From Erinaceus europaeus (Eukaryota > Chordata > Mammalia > Eulipotyphla > Erinaceidae): 64,000 nt of DNA. The notes beneath the pieces were generated by a model. That model worked only from the letters and a program-made list of their open reading frames with translations. It made no database searches and was not told where the DNA came from. This document shows, one piece after another, positions 44,072 through 53,855 of the stretch. Each line of letters opens with the position of its first letter. The stretch's first letter is position 1. The translations under genes were made by a program, and so were the position numbers. The stretch covers positions 74,841,843 through 74,905,842 of the forward strand of contig NC_080162.1 in assembly GCF_950295315.1 (NCBI RefSeq). The letters run 5' to 3'.

Positions 44072-44465
44072 ACTCACCTGAGCTGTAGACACTACCTGGG
44101 AATCAGCGTTGCTCTTCACTCAAAGCAGGACTCTTTGCCACTGGGGCATGGAACAAGCTTACTTCTCCAGACTTTTACCTACATGCCCAACAGAGCATAC
44201 TTTGACAACTGTGAACTCTGGTTGTATTAAGATTTTTTTTTTTTCCATATTGTTTAGGCTAATAATGAGACTCAGTTGATAACATGTCTCATTCAGACAC
44301 TGCATAGTTATTTGCTTCGAACTATCAGTTGACATTTGCTATGGATCTTAACTCTGTCTAAAATTTAAGTCTCTGTATCAACACAATGTAATTTCTATTT
44401 CCCTTAACCCTCTTTTTTTTTTTTTAATTTAATCAGAAAATAAAGAGTTAAATATTGAGATAGGA
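44072..44465 (+). other. TPX2: TPX2 3' UTR, proximal form
   Basis: Non-repeat sequence follows the TPX2 stop and reaches the first AATAAA at 44439-44444. The mature end would be expected 10-30 bp beyond. A longer UTR is possible: the next AATAAA I saw is at about 45737. The end is inferred from the signal alone. Confidence 0.5.
44439..44444 (+). promoter_or_regulatory. TPX2: Candidate TPX2 polyadenylation signal AATAAA
   Basis: This is a canonical hexamer 367 bp after the stop codon in unique sequence, preceded by a T tract. It is the first AATAAA after the stop. Confidence 0.55.
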
Positions 44466-45990
44466 TTTAAGTCATGGCTTCAAAGAAGATTAGTAGTATA
44501 CTAGCTTCTCTTTCTTTCTGCACAAAGTGGATTTAGATTTAAGAAACTGTTCACTATGAGAGCAGAAAAAGCCAGATTAACTTCATCAACGTGGAAGTTT
44601 CCCAGTTGACCTGGACTGGATTAAGTTTTTGCTATCCTCTCCCTGATTTTGTTACTTAATTTTTTTTTTAAAGTCAAATAATGCCCCATTTAAGGATACA
44701 TAGGAGTAATGGGTGCTTTAAGAAGAGGGAACTAGAACCTTTTAAAAGTACAGACTCTGTCCATAAAGGGAAATGCTTTGTAACTTTTTTCTGTATTATG
44801 TCAAAACATCCTTCTATATTTGTTACCTACCAGAAACACCCTGGAAAGCAGTCTTGCTTTCACAGACTTTGCCTTCTTTCCTAAATACACTTTTTCTCAC
44901 CAGTACACTGTTCCTTATGAGACTCAGCTCAAATAGTATGGTTTTTCCCCCTTAATTCTCCTTTGATTACCTGATCTCTTCAGGTAATCATGGTCATTTG
45001 CTTCTTATTACTTCTCAAGTACTTCTTGTGTATATCTTTAGTAAAATAATTGCAACATGCCTAAGTTACTTGTACTTGTTTATAAACTAGTGAAGACTCA
45101 GATGTCTTAAGTTCTTTTAAGATAAATACCATAGCCATTTGCATATTTTCATAGCTGTCACACAATCTGCTAGGTCCATATTAAATAGTATCCTTTAAGA
45201 TTTGACAGTATTTATGAATATTTTGTACCAGGAGATACAAAAGCATCCATGTTTAAGTCTAGGTCAATGCTAGGCACCATGTATAACATTAATTGTTTAT
45301 GTGCCAGAAATTGAGCATAGGACTACTGAGCCTTAAACATGAAAATTTATTACATAGCCATTATGCTATCTCACCAGCTCCATTAAATCTATTTTATGTT
45401 CCTTTTGCTTATTCATTCATTGGGCATTATGTACAAACCACTATAGATTCAGCATTGGGTGATACAAAATAAGACATGATTTATAATTCTTGGGCCTCTT
45501 AAGGGTCCACAAACATGCAAAATACAGTTCCTTTGTTTCCTAGAGGTTACATAGCATTCAGTTCCATAATAAGGTTCACTTAGCAAACATTTATTTGGAG
45601 CTAACCTTAGCTGCTTGTCTATATGCTTACCTACCTATCATCTTGGTACTGGTCTTGTCTCAGGAAATGTAGCAGTGAACAAAAATAAGAGATCTTGCAT
45701 TCATGTAGTTTACCTTTTAGGATTGGGGTTTAGACAATAAATAACTACTTGTCTCCCTGGCTGATGGCAAATGTTTATTTGACTGCTTTGTGGGGAAATA
45801 GCCTAGGGTGGGGTCACGAGACATGTGTGATTGGAAAGAGAAAGATAAGGAGGTTGTTGTTGTCCAGGTGAGAACAGATGGTATTAACTAGGGTGGTAAC
45901 AGTGGAGATGGTAGGAAACAGTTGGATTCTGAATGTTTTGAAGTTGTAATTGATGAGATTTGCTAAGTGATTGGATGTGAAGAAGTGAGA
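44466..45990 (+). other. Sequence after TPX2, no gene seen
   Basis: Unique sequence with an old type C SINE at 45296-45381 (GAAATTGAGCATAGGAC, CATTATGCTATCTCACC). Could include a longer TPX2 3' UTR. Confidence 0.5.
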
Positions 45991-46010
45991 GTTAAGGAAG
46001 ATGTTCCATG

Positions 46011-46241
46011 TATGTGAGGGGGATCTGGGTGTGACATCTGTCACCCCATTGATGGCCAGGGTTGATTCAGCTGATCTGGCTGGCTAGCCGGGTGTCCCCT
46101 TCCTCCCTCCATGTGTGTCCCTCCTGAAGCTGCAGGCTCAGTTGAAGAGGATGGTCTCCCCAAATAGAGACGGACCGGTCTTCGGTCGACGGTATACGAG
46201 TAGCTGCGCTCCCCTGCGAGAACCTCCAAACAAGCTCTCAG
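46011..46241 (+). pseudogene. 3'-truncated, tailless 7SK RNA retropseudogene
   Basis: The segment matches the 5' two thirds of 7SK RNA: ACATCTGTCACCCCATTGAT, GGCTGATCTGGCTGGCTAG-like text, the GACCGGTCTTCGGTC hairpin, and GTATACGAGTAGCTGCGCTC, ending at CAAACAAGCTCTCA. The last roughly 100 nt of 7SK are absent and there is no A tail. A perfect 13-bp direct repeat, GGAAGATGTTCCA, flanks it at 45996-46008 and 46242-46254. Confidence 0.93.
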
Positions 46242-46254
46242 GGAAGATGTTCCA

Positions 46255-46890
46255 GATATCAGTCAAATAGAAAGTTACATTGTGAGATCTCTTAAACTGT
46301 GAGAAATCCATTTCCAGTCCATTCCTCACATCTCTTTGGGATTCTTGGGGACTTTCTCCTGTCTGCCCACTTGTCATCTCCACCCCCATTTTGGTTTCTC
46401 TAATTCTGCTAATCTCTTGAGCCCTTTTCTTTTTCTGCCCTTTGTAGCTTTTCTCTCTACATTATACTAGCAGTTTTCCTCTAGTGGTTTACTTTTTTTC
46501 ATATATTTCCAGCTGTTTTGATTTTGCCATGTATTTTGTTCATTTTTTGATTTTGGTTGTTTGAGGGAAGAGAATAAATCCAGCCCTTAAGTTGAGGGTT
46601 TTATTGCAAAGGTTCCCATATGAGATCCTCCACACCTTTTGGTCCATTCTGGACACATCCACATAATGGTGGCAATGTGTGACAGTCTTTGAGAGCCAAC
46701 AGAAGGGGATTACATTACTTTAAGTGCTTAAAATTGAGACACAGACATTCATTACCTTTTACTTCCCAGAATTTTTCAATTTTCCAGTGACTATCTTATT
46801 TTACCTCAGCATAGACTCTTGTCTATTATTGAATGCTCCCTAGACCACCTCATATGACCTTTAATCCAAACTTTAATGATAAACGTGAGT
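46255..46890 (+). other. Intergenic, no gene seen
   Basis: Unique sequence; no exon, RNA gene or repeat recognised. Confidence 0.5.
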
Positions 46891-47057
46891 TGTTTTTTTT
46901 TTTAAGATAGAGACAGAGAAATTGAAAGTAGGGTGGGAAAGAGACAGAGAGATACCTGTTGCCCTGCTTGAACACTCATGAAGCTTTCCCCCTATAGGTG
47001 GGGACCAGGGGCTTGAACCTGGGTCCTTGTGCACTTAATCAGGTGTGCCTGGCCCCT
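46891..47057 (-). mobile_element. Type B SINE
   Basis: GAGACAGAGAAATTGAAAGT, CACTCATGAAGCTTTCCCCC, GGGGCTTGAACCTGGGTCC. Confidence 0.9.
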
Positions 47058-48230
47058 AAACTTGAGTTCTTTATTCCTTCATGCTGTATCCTAAAAGGAA
47101 CCTATCTCTCAATGCTCAGGTCACTAAATGGAAAGTTTCTTTTGGGTAATGCTAATATTATTGGCTCTGATGTCCAGCTCCTTCCCCTCCAAAAATAAAG
47201 GTAGTGGTATTTAGCAAAATCTTTCTGGAGAATACTCTAGTTGTTAAAGTCTTAGAAGTCTGCATTGTCAGAAAGATTTATACAGTAGATTATTGTCTCT
47301 GTCTTCAATCAGATTTGAAAGGACAATATTTTTTGTCTTTAACTGTAGCTGGTACCATGATGTGTCCTGGGAAGTGCAGTCAGGGAATATATTATGATTA
47401 ATATAATATAATATTGTATAAGATAATCTCACTCTTGTCACTGACACTAGATGACCTTCAATCTTACTCCTTGTTGGACTTCAGTTTTCTTATCTGTCAA
47501 ATGATGAAATTGAATTAGAAGATAGTAAGGTTACTTTCAGCTAGAAAATTTTCAGATTTTTTTCCCCCTCCATAGGAAATTTTTCCTAACCACACCAACC
47601 CTATAATGTGTATTTGTTTTTCTATAACCAACTGCTCAGTCACTGCTAAAGGATATCTCTAGTAAGCTTTTTGCCCCTAGTTTTCCATTTAACTTCAGTG
47701 AATTATCCTTGAGAACTGGGTGCTATCTTGTTGAGAACTTTCCAAGGGTTGTTCTGGAAATGGAAATCTAGCCCAGATCACTCCAGGGTACTAATCCCTG
47801 AACAATGTTCTCTGACACACACATTTTTTTCCTGATGTTTCTCTTGACCTTGAAACTAGTAAATGACAGCACAGAATGTTCAATGAATTCTTACTGATGA
47901 CTGCAAGGAAGTTCCTCTCACCCTGGCTTTTCTAAGATAGTTATTGAGTGGTGGGTAGATTGCTGGAGGCAGTTTAAGGACTCCACAGCAAAACTGACAT
48001 GCTTGCCTTGCTGTTCTATTTCTACCACAGTTTAGCTTCTCTACTGTTTGTGGCCAAAGGGACTTGGGTTGTTTTGGGATGATTGTCACAGGGTTTAGGA
48101 GGAAAACAATTATTTTATGGAATAAGCTTTAGATTGGGAATTTAATTGCTTCTGACTTTTGACTTTGAATGTGTCATTCATTGAATTTTCTGGGCCTCAA
48201 ATTCTCTCATCTTAGAAATTAAGATTGTTA
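47058..48230 (+). other. Intergenic unique block, no gene seen
   Basis: About 1.2 kb without a recognised repeat; open frames are short and unsupported. Confidence 0.5.
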
Positions 48231-48244
48231 TTAAAGTAGTTTAT

Positions 48245-48309
48245 TGGTTCAGTCCCCCACACCACCATAAGCCAGAGCTGAGTAGTGCTCTGGTTTAAAA
48301 AAAAAAAAA
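48245..48309 (+). mobile_element. 5'-truncated type C SINE
   Basis: Begins at the B box (GGTTCAGTCCCCCACACC) and ends in 14 A's. AAAGTAGTTTATT is duplicated on both sides. Confidence 0.9.
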
Positions 48310-48329
48310 AGTAGTTTATTAATTTTTTT

Positions 48330-48588
48330 TCTCACTTTACTTTTATTTATTGGAGGGATTAATGGCTTACAGTTGACATTAAAATACAGTAAAATACAGT
48401 AGTTGGTACACATGTCACATGTCTTAGTTTTCCACATAACAATCTAATCCCACCCAGGTCCTCCTACACCATCATATTCCAAGGCCTGAACACTCCTCCC
48501 CACCCCAGAGTCTTTTACTTTGGTTCAATACACCAGCTCCAGTCCAGGTTCTGCTTTGTGTTTTCCCTTCTGTTTATATCAGCACATT
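48330..48588 (-). mobile_element. L1 3' tip
   Basis: TTATTGGAGGGATTAATGGC, then CCACATAACAATCTAATCCC and CACCCCAGAGTCTTTTACTT, minus orientation, in an older form similar to 4975. Confidence 0.8.
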
Positions 48589-48589
48589 T

Positions 48590-48677
48590 TTTAAATGAAT
48601 ATTTTATTTCTTTGATAGTGACAGAAAGAAGTTGAGAAGAAAAGGAGAGATAGAGAGGAAGGGAGGGAGGGAGTGGG

Positions 48678-48709
<32 letters not shown>

Positions 48710-48833
48710 CCTGTAGCCCTGCTTTACCACTTGTGAAGTTTTCCCCTTGCAGGTGGGGACCCCATGGTTGAACCTGGGTCCTTGCATACTGTAATGTGTC
48801 TGTTCAACCAGGTATATCACTACCTGGCTCCAC
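48590..48833 (-). mobile_element. Type B SINE with GA-rich stretch
   Basis: GAAAAGGAGAGATAGAGAGG, CACTTGTGAAGTTTTCCCC, head CACTACCTGGCTCC. Confidence 0.88.
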
Positions 48834-48840
48834 AACTGTC

Positions 48841-50535
48841 TTTTTTTTTTTTAATTTTTTATTTAAGAAAGGATTAACGAACAAAACCATAAGGTAGGAG
48901 GGTACAACTCCACACAATTCCCACCACCCAATCTCCTTAACCCACCCCCTCCCATGATAGCTTTCCCATTCTCTAGCCCTCTGGGAGCATGGACCCAGGG
49001 TCATTGTGGGATGCAGAAGGTAGAAGGTCTGGCTTCTGTAATTGCTTCCCCGCTGAACATGGGCGTTGACTGGTGGGTCCATACTCCCAGTCTGCCTCTC
49101 TCTTTCCCTAGTAAGGTGTGTCTCTGGGGAAGCTGAGCTCCAGGACACATTGGTGGGGTCTTCAATCCAGGGAAGCCTGGCCAGCATCCTGGTGGCATCT
49201 GGAACCTGGTGATTGGAAAGAGAGTTAACATACGAAGCCAAACAAATTGTTGAGCAATCATGGATCTCAAGCTTGGAATAGTGGAGAGGAAGTGTTAGGG
49301 AGGTACTCACTGCAAACTCTAGTGTACTTCTGCTTTCAGGTATATATTTTGCAGTAGTTTATACATACGTGTGAACATAAGCTCTGTCTCACAGAAACTG
49401 GTGTATATCTAGGTTATGGGACTTTGTGAGAAGGTGAACCACCTGAGATGAAATTAGAATGTAAATTGGTACAGCCTCTGTGGAGAGCAGTCTGGAAAAC
49501 TCTCAGAAGGCTAGACATGGACCTTCCACATGATCCTGGGGTTATACCCCAAGGACTCCATAACGCCCAACCAAAAAGAGGTGTGTACTCCTATGTTCAT
49601 AGCAGCACAATTCATAATAGCTAAAACCTGGAAGCAACCCAGATGCCCAACAACAGATGAGTGGCTGAGAAAGCTGTGGTATATATACACAATGGAATAC
49701 TATGCAGCTATCAAGAACAATGAACCCACCTTCTCTGACCCATCTTGGACAGAGCTAGAAGGAATTATGTTAAGTGAACTAAGTCAGAAAGATAAAGATG
49801 AGTATGGGATGATCCCACTCATCAACAGAAGTTGAGTAAGAAGATCTGAAAGGGAAACTAAAAGCAGGACCTGATCAAATTGTAAGTAGGGCACCAAAGT
49901 AAAAACCCTGTGGTGAGGGGTAGACATGCAGATTCCTGGGACGGGGGGTGGGAGTGGGTGGGAGGGATGGGTCACAATCTTTTGGTGGTGGGAATGGTGT
50001 TTATGTACACTCCTAGCAAAATGTAGACATATAAATCAGTAGTTAATATGAGAGGGGGAAAATCAGTTGTACGTCTCAAAGTTTCTCAAAACACAAACTG
50101 AATCTTTTTAATATTTAGGCTGTGTATTTGATATGCGGACTCTCTCAAAAGCCTAGACCAAGTAGATTAGAAGCATCCAATAGCACAGCTATATACAAGA
50201 TACTGGATACTGTACAGCAAACCATAACAAAAGGACTTCTCAAAGTTAACCCAATTACCAAATAATGTGATAACATTAACTATCGATTGTCTTTTTGAAC
50301 CCTAAGACAGCAGGAACCTCACATCTCCACTATAGAGCCCCTACTTCCCCCAGTCCTGGAACCCTTGGATAGGGCCCACTTTCCCGTATGCGTCTCCCAA
50401 TCCATACCAAATAATATTGCATCCGCCGATCACAACCTAACCAACGCGATTGCCACCTCAACATGCTTCACCTCAGACTGTGTCCAGAGACTTCACGTGT
50501 GGAATGACAGCCCTTCAGCTTCATTACTCGGGTTT
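48841..50535 (-). mobile_element. L1 3' end with 5' inversion (twin-priming structure)
   Basis: The part from 48841 to about 49460 is L1 3' UTR in minus orientation, starting with the complement of the poly(A). From about 49461 to 50535 the sequence is L1 in plus orientation: the end of ORF2 (LRKLWYIYTMEYYAAIKNNE), then 3' UTR. The inner ends of the two parts are nearly adjacent in the L1 consensus when compared with the uninverted copy at 16404-17382, with about 30 bp lost. No ORF is intact. Confidence 0.85.
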
Positions 50536-50537
50536 AT

Positions 50538-50672
50538 TAATTTTTAATGAGAGAGAGGCACCAGAGTACTGCTCAGCTCTGGCTTATGATACTGAAGGAA
50601 ATTGAACCTGGGACTTCAGAACCTCAGGCATGAAAGTCTGTTGTATAACCATCATGCCATCTCCCCAGCCCC
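50538..50672 (-). mobile_element. Type C SINE
   Basis: CAGAGTACTGCTCAGCTCTG, GAACCTGGGACTTCAGAACC, CATCTCCCCAGCCCC. Confidence 0.88.
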
Positions 50673-50715
50673 GTAAATTAAATGTTATTTCTTCTACCCC
50701 CCCCCCCCCAATATT

Positions 50716-50984
50716 TTTCTTAGATCAAAGCACTGCACCTGAGTTCTCAAACACTTAGGCATGTGGTCTGGGTGGTGGCGCAGTGATAAAGCTTTGGAAT
50801 CTCAAGCATGATGTCCCGAGTTCGATCCCCAGTAGCACATGTGCCAGAGTGGTGTCTGGTTCTTTCTCTCTCCTGTCTTTCTCATAAATAAATAAAAAAA
50901 TAAAAACTTTTTTTTTTAAAAAAGAACAACCTCATGCATGAAAGTCTTTTTGCATAACCATTATGCTGTCTCCCCAGCCCTTAA
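50716..50984. mobile_element. Type D SINE (+) inside a type C SINE (-)
   Basis: 50768-50915 is D: GTGGCGCAGTGATAAAGC, GAGTTCGATCCCCAGTAGCA, AAATAAATAAA tail. The C remnant lies on both sides (AAAGCACTGCACCTGAG; CATAACCATTATGCTGTCTC). Confidence 0.82.
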
Positions 50985-51544
50985 AAGAACCATTCCTCTT
51001 GCTCTGGATAAGGATTTTAGCATGTCCCAAAGGCAATCTGGGCAACAATAGTGATATGTTGGGCACTTATTCGTCTCTTTTGGCCAGTGTGGTAGTGACT
51101 GTGCTTGAGTCATATATTCAGTGTTAATTGTCAGTGGGTATGTGTCACCAAGACTTGCCAGAAGCCCCTGCTGTTTACCCAAAGCTAACAATCTAATAGG
51201 ACACAGCCAGCAGCTGCTAGTTGACCTGCAGTAAAAAGAACAGGGAGATTGCTTAGGCAAGACTCTGCAAGTTTGTGTAAGCAAAAAAGATAAGGGGTTT
51301 ATAGTGAAATCTCCTTATTGGAGATATCTACACTTGTTGTTGATTTCTGTACTTAAAATGTACTGGTTTTAATTTGCATACAAGCCTTTTTCCTCTTTTT
51401 TGTTTTTAATGAAACTAGGAAATAATGGGTTGACAAAATAGCACATTTGAATAGTACTTTGAGGATGGGTAGGGGGGTGGAAGGCATGTTCAAGCCTGGC
51501 CTCACATTGGAGAAAGTTTCTACATTGTATCTTTCCTCTCTTTC

Positions 51545-51705
51545 TAAGATTTTATTTAAGAACAGAAAGGAAGACAGAGAGAAAAAAAGACCAGAGCACC
51601 ACTCAGCTCTGGCTTATGGTTATGCTGGGGATTGAAACTGGAACCTTAGAACTTCAGGCATGAGAGTCTTGCATAACAGTTATGCTGTCCCAACAGCCCT
51701 TCTCT
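51545..51705 (-). mobile_element. Type C SINE
   Basis: AGAGCACCACTCAGCTCTGG, GATTGAAACTGGAACC, GCATAACAGTTATGCTGTCC. Confidence 0.88.
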
Positions 51706-51804
51706 GTCCATTTTCTGTCTAAAATTGTCTGCCTGGGTCAGTGAAGCCCTCATGACAACAACAAAATCAACACAAGAAGCAACACAGTGTCATTAGTCAG
51801 AGAT

Positions 51805-52170
51805 GCTAGCTAGCATGATGCCAACCAGACTTTCCTGGACAGACAACCCCACCAATGTGTCCTGGAGCTCCTCTTCCCCAGAGCCCTTCCCTACTAGAGG
51901 AAGCCAGAGACAGGCTGGGTGTATGGATTGACCTGTCAATGCCCATGTTCAGCAGGGAAGCAATTACAGAAGCAGACCTTCCACCTTCTGCGTCCCACAA
52001 TGACCTTGGGTCCATACTCCCAGAGGGATAAAGAATAGGAAAGCTATCGGGAGGGGATGGAATACGGAGTTCTGGTGGTGGGAATTGTGTGGAGTTGTAC
52101 CCCTCTTACCCTATGGTTTAGTCAATGTTTCCTTTTTATAAATAAAAAAGAAAAAAATAATTAAAAATTT
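51805..52170 (+). mobile_element. L1 3' UTR fragment, plus orientation
   Basis: It starts CTAGCATGATGCCAACCAGA and ends GTTTCCTTTTTATAAAT followed by an A-rich tail near 52165. It is the reverse orientation of the copy at 48841 and shows the true 3' end of the family. Confidence 0.85.
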
Positions 52171-53563
52171 TTAAAAAGTTGAGAAAGGTTGCCAGTGCAT
52201 TCCACCCCTTCACTAGATGGTCTGTCCTCCTATGTTCCCCCTTCTGGAAGTGGCAGCTTTACTGGCTGTTGGGTCTGAATGTGTTTTCTTTATATGCACA
52301 ACCAAATTATTATGCTACCCAGACGCCTTCCTGAGCAGTCTCTCCACTCCTGTCATGGAAACTTATCTCTACTAGGGTCTGCAGTCCCTCTTCTGGTGCA
52401 GTACTCCTCACACGTCACAGGTCCCTGGAGGGCTTCTTAAAACACATACTTTGGCTGCTAAATCCCTACTGTCAGATTCAGGAGGCCTGGATAAGGGCCA
52501 AAGAGTTTGCATTTCTAGTCCTGATGATACTGATCTGCTGAACACTAGACCACACCCAGAGACCACCATGGAAGAGAACCCCCTACCCCTACCAAGCCCA
52601 AATTGCTGAGTTTCCAGCCTGCCAATTCTTATTCTTTGAATTATGTGCAAATAAGAGCCAGTGAACTCTTCAGTACAAACATCAACTTTCAGCCAGTGAA
52701 AGTGATTCCTACAAGCTCAGTGTAAATCCCTTACTTACCTCCTTGACTTATACTCTCCCATGGAGTGGCCTCAGTGCCCAGACCCAACAGAGCCAGTCTA
52801 GAGGGCAGGAATCCTTCCCCTCCTTCCAGAGTTCTTCACAGAGTCACCTTTGTGTAGTCTTTGTGTTACACAGGAGAGCTGCTGAGTTTGTGGAGTCGGT
52901 ATTTCCAAGATTCCATTACCAGAATGAAGATGAAAGGAGGGATACCCCCCCCCTTCCATCAAGTCATATGACTGATGAGGAAACTGAGGCTCCAAGTCTT
53001 AAGTTACTTTCCCAAAGCAACACTGCTAGTTAGTGGCAGAACCAGAGTTTGGACTAAGTCTGTCTGCTCCAAGGTACCCTCTTTACTTCCTTCTGAGCAA
53101 TATCTCTGGGAAGTATTTTGGCTCTTCGGGAATTGAGTAACTTGATCAAAGACCTCTGGAGCAAGCGCCTTGTGAAGACTAGTTTGGACTGGACCCCTCA
53201 CTGAACTCTTGGCCTTGCTATGGGACTCTCCAGCTAAGGGGAAACTTGTGGAGGGGACCTCCCAGGGAAATTGAGATCCTTGCACCTCAATTTCACAGTA
53301 ATCTCAGACTGCCAGATGCTTGGGTTCCTGTCAGGGTGTGGCAACTGCCAGTCAGTCACAAGCCTTAGCAGGCCTGGTGATAGCCAGTGTGCCCAAAGTG
53401 CCAAGTAAACTGCAGCCAATTGTTGCTTCATCCTAGCCCACTCCTCAGCCTCCATTTAGACACTCCTTGCCATCTAGCAAGAGGGCCCTCTTGTAGCACC
53501 TACTCAGCTCTCTGTACATCCCCAGTTCTTGTAACCTGTTTTCACAAATGGGCCTAAAGTTTT
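52171..53563 (+). other. Intergenic unique block, no gene seen
   Basis: No repeat of the local families and no convincing exon. GAGGAAACTGAGGCTCC-type text near 52976 and similar phrases suggest an ancient MIR-like remnant. Confidence 0.45.
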
Positions 53564-53580
53564 ATAAATAGCACAGTGGT

Positions 53581-53838
53581 GGGAATCAGGCAGTAGCGCA
53601 GTGGGTTAAGCACACGTTGTGCAAAGCACAAGGACCCGCGCAAAGATGCAGGTTCGAGCCCCCAGCTCCCCACCTGCAGGGGAGTCGCTTCACAAGCAGT
53701 GAAGTGGGTCTGCAGGTGTCTATCTCTCCCCCTCTCTGTCTTCCCCTCCTCTCTCCATTTCTCTCTGACCTATCCAACATCAACAACAATAACTACAACA
53801 ATAAAACAAGGGCAACAAAAGGAAATAAATATAAAAAA
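53581..53838 (+). mobile_element. Type A SINE
   Basis: GGCAGTAGCGCAGTGGGTTA, AGGTTCGAGCCCCC, CAA-rich tail; AATAGCACAG(T/C)GGT at 53567-53580 and 53842-53855. Confidence 0.93.
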
Positions 53839-53855
53839 ATAAATAGCACAGCGGT

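Noticed and set aside
46011..46241. Functional 7SK gene
   Set aside because: 3' third missing, base changes in conserved parts, no Pol III type 3 promoter seen upstream, and flanked by target duplications.
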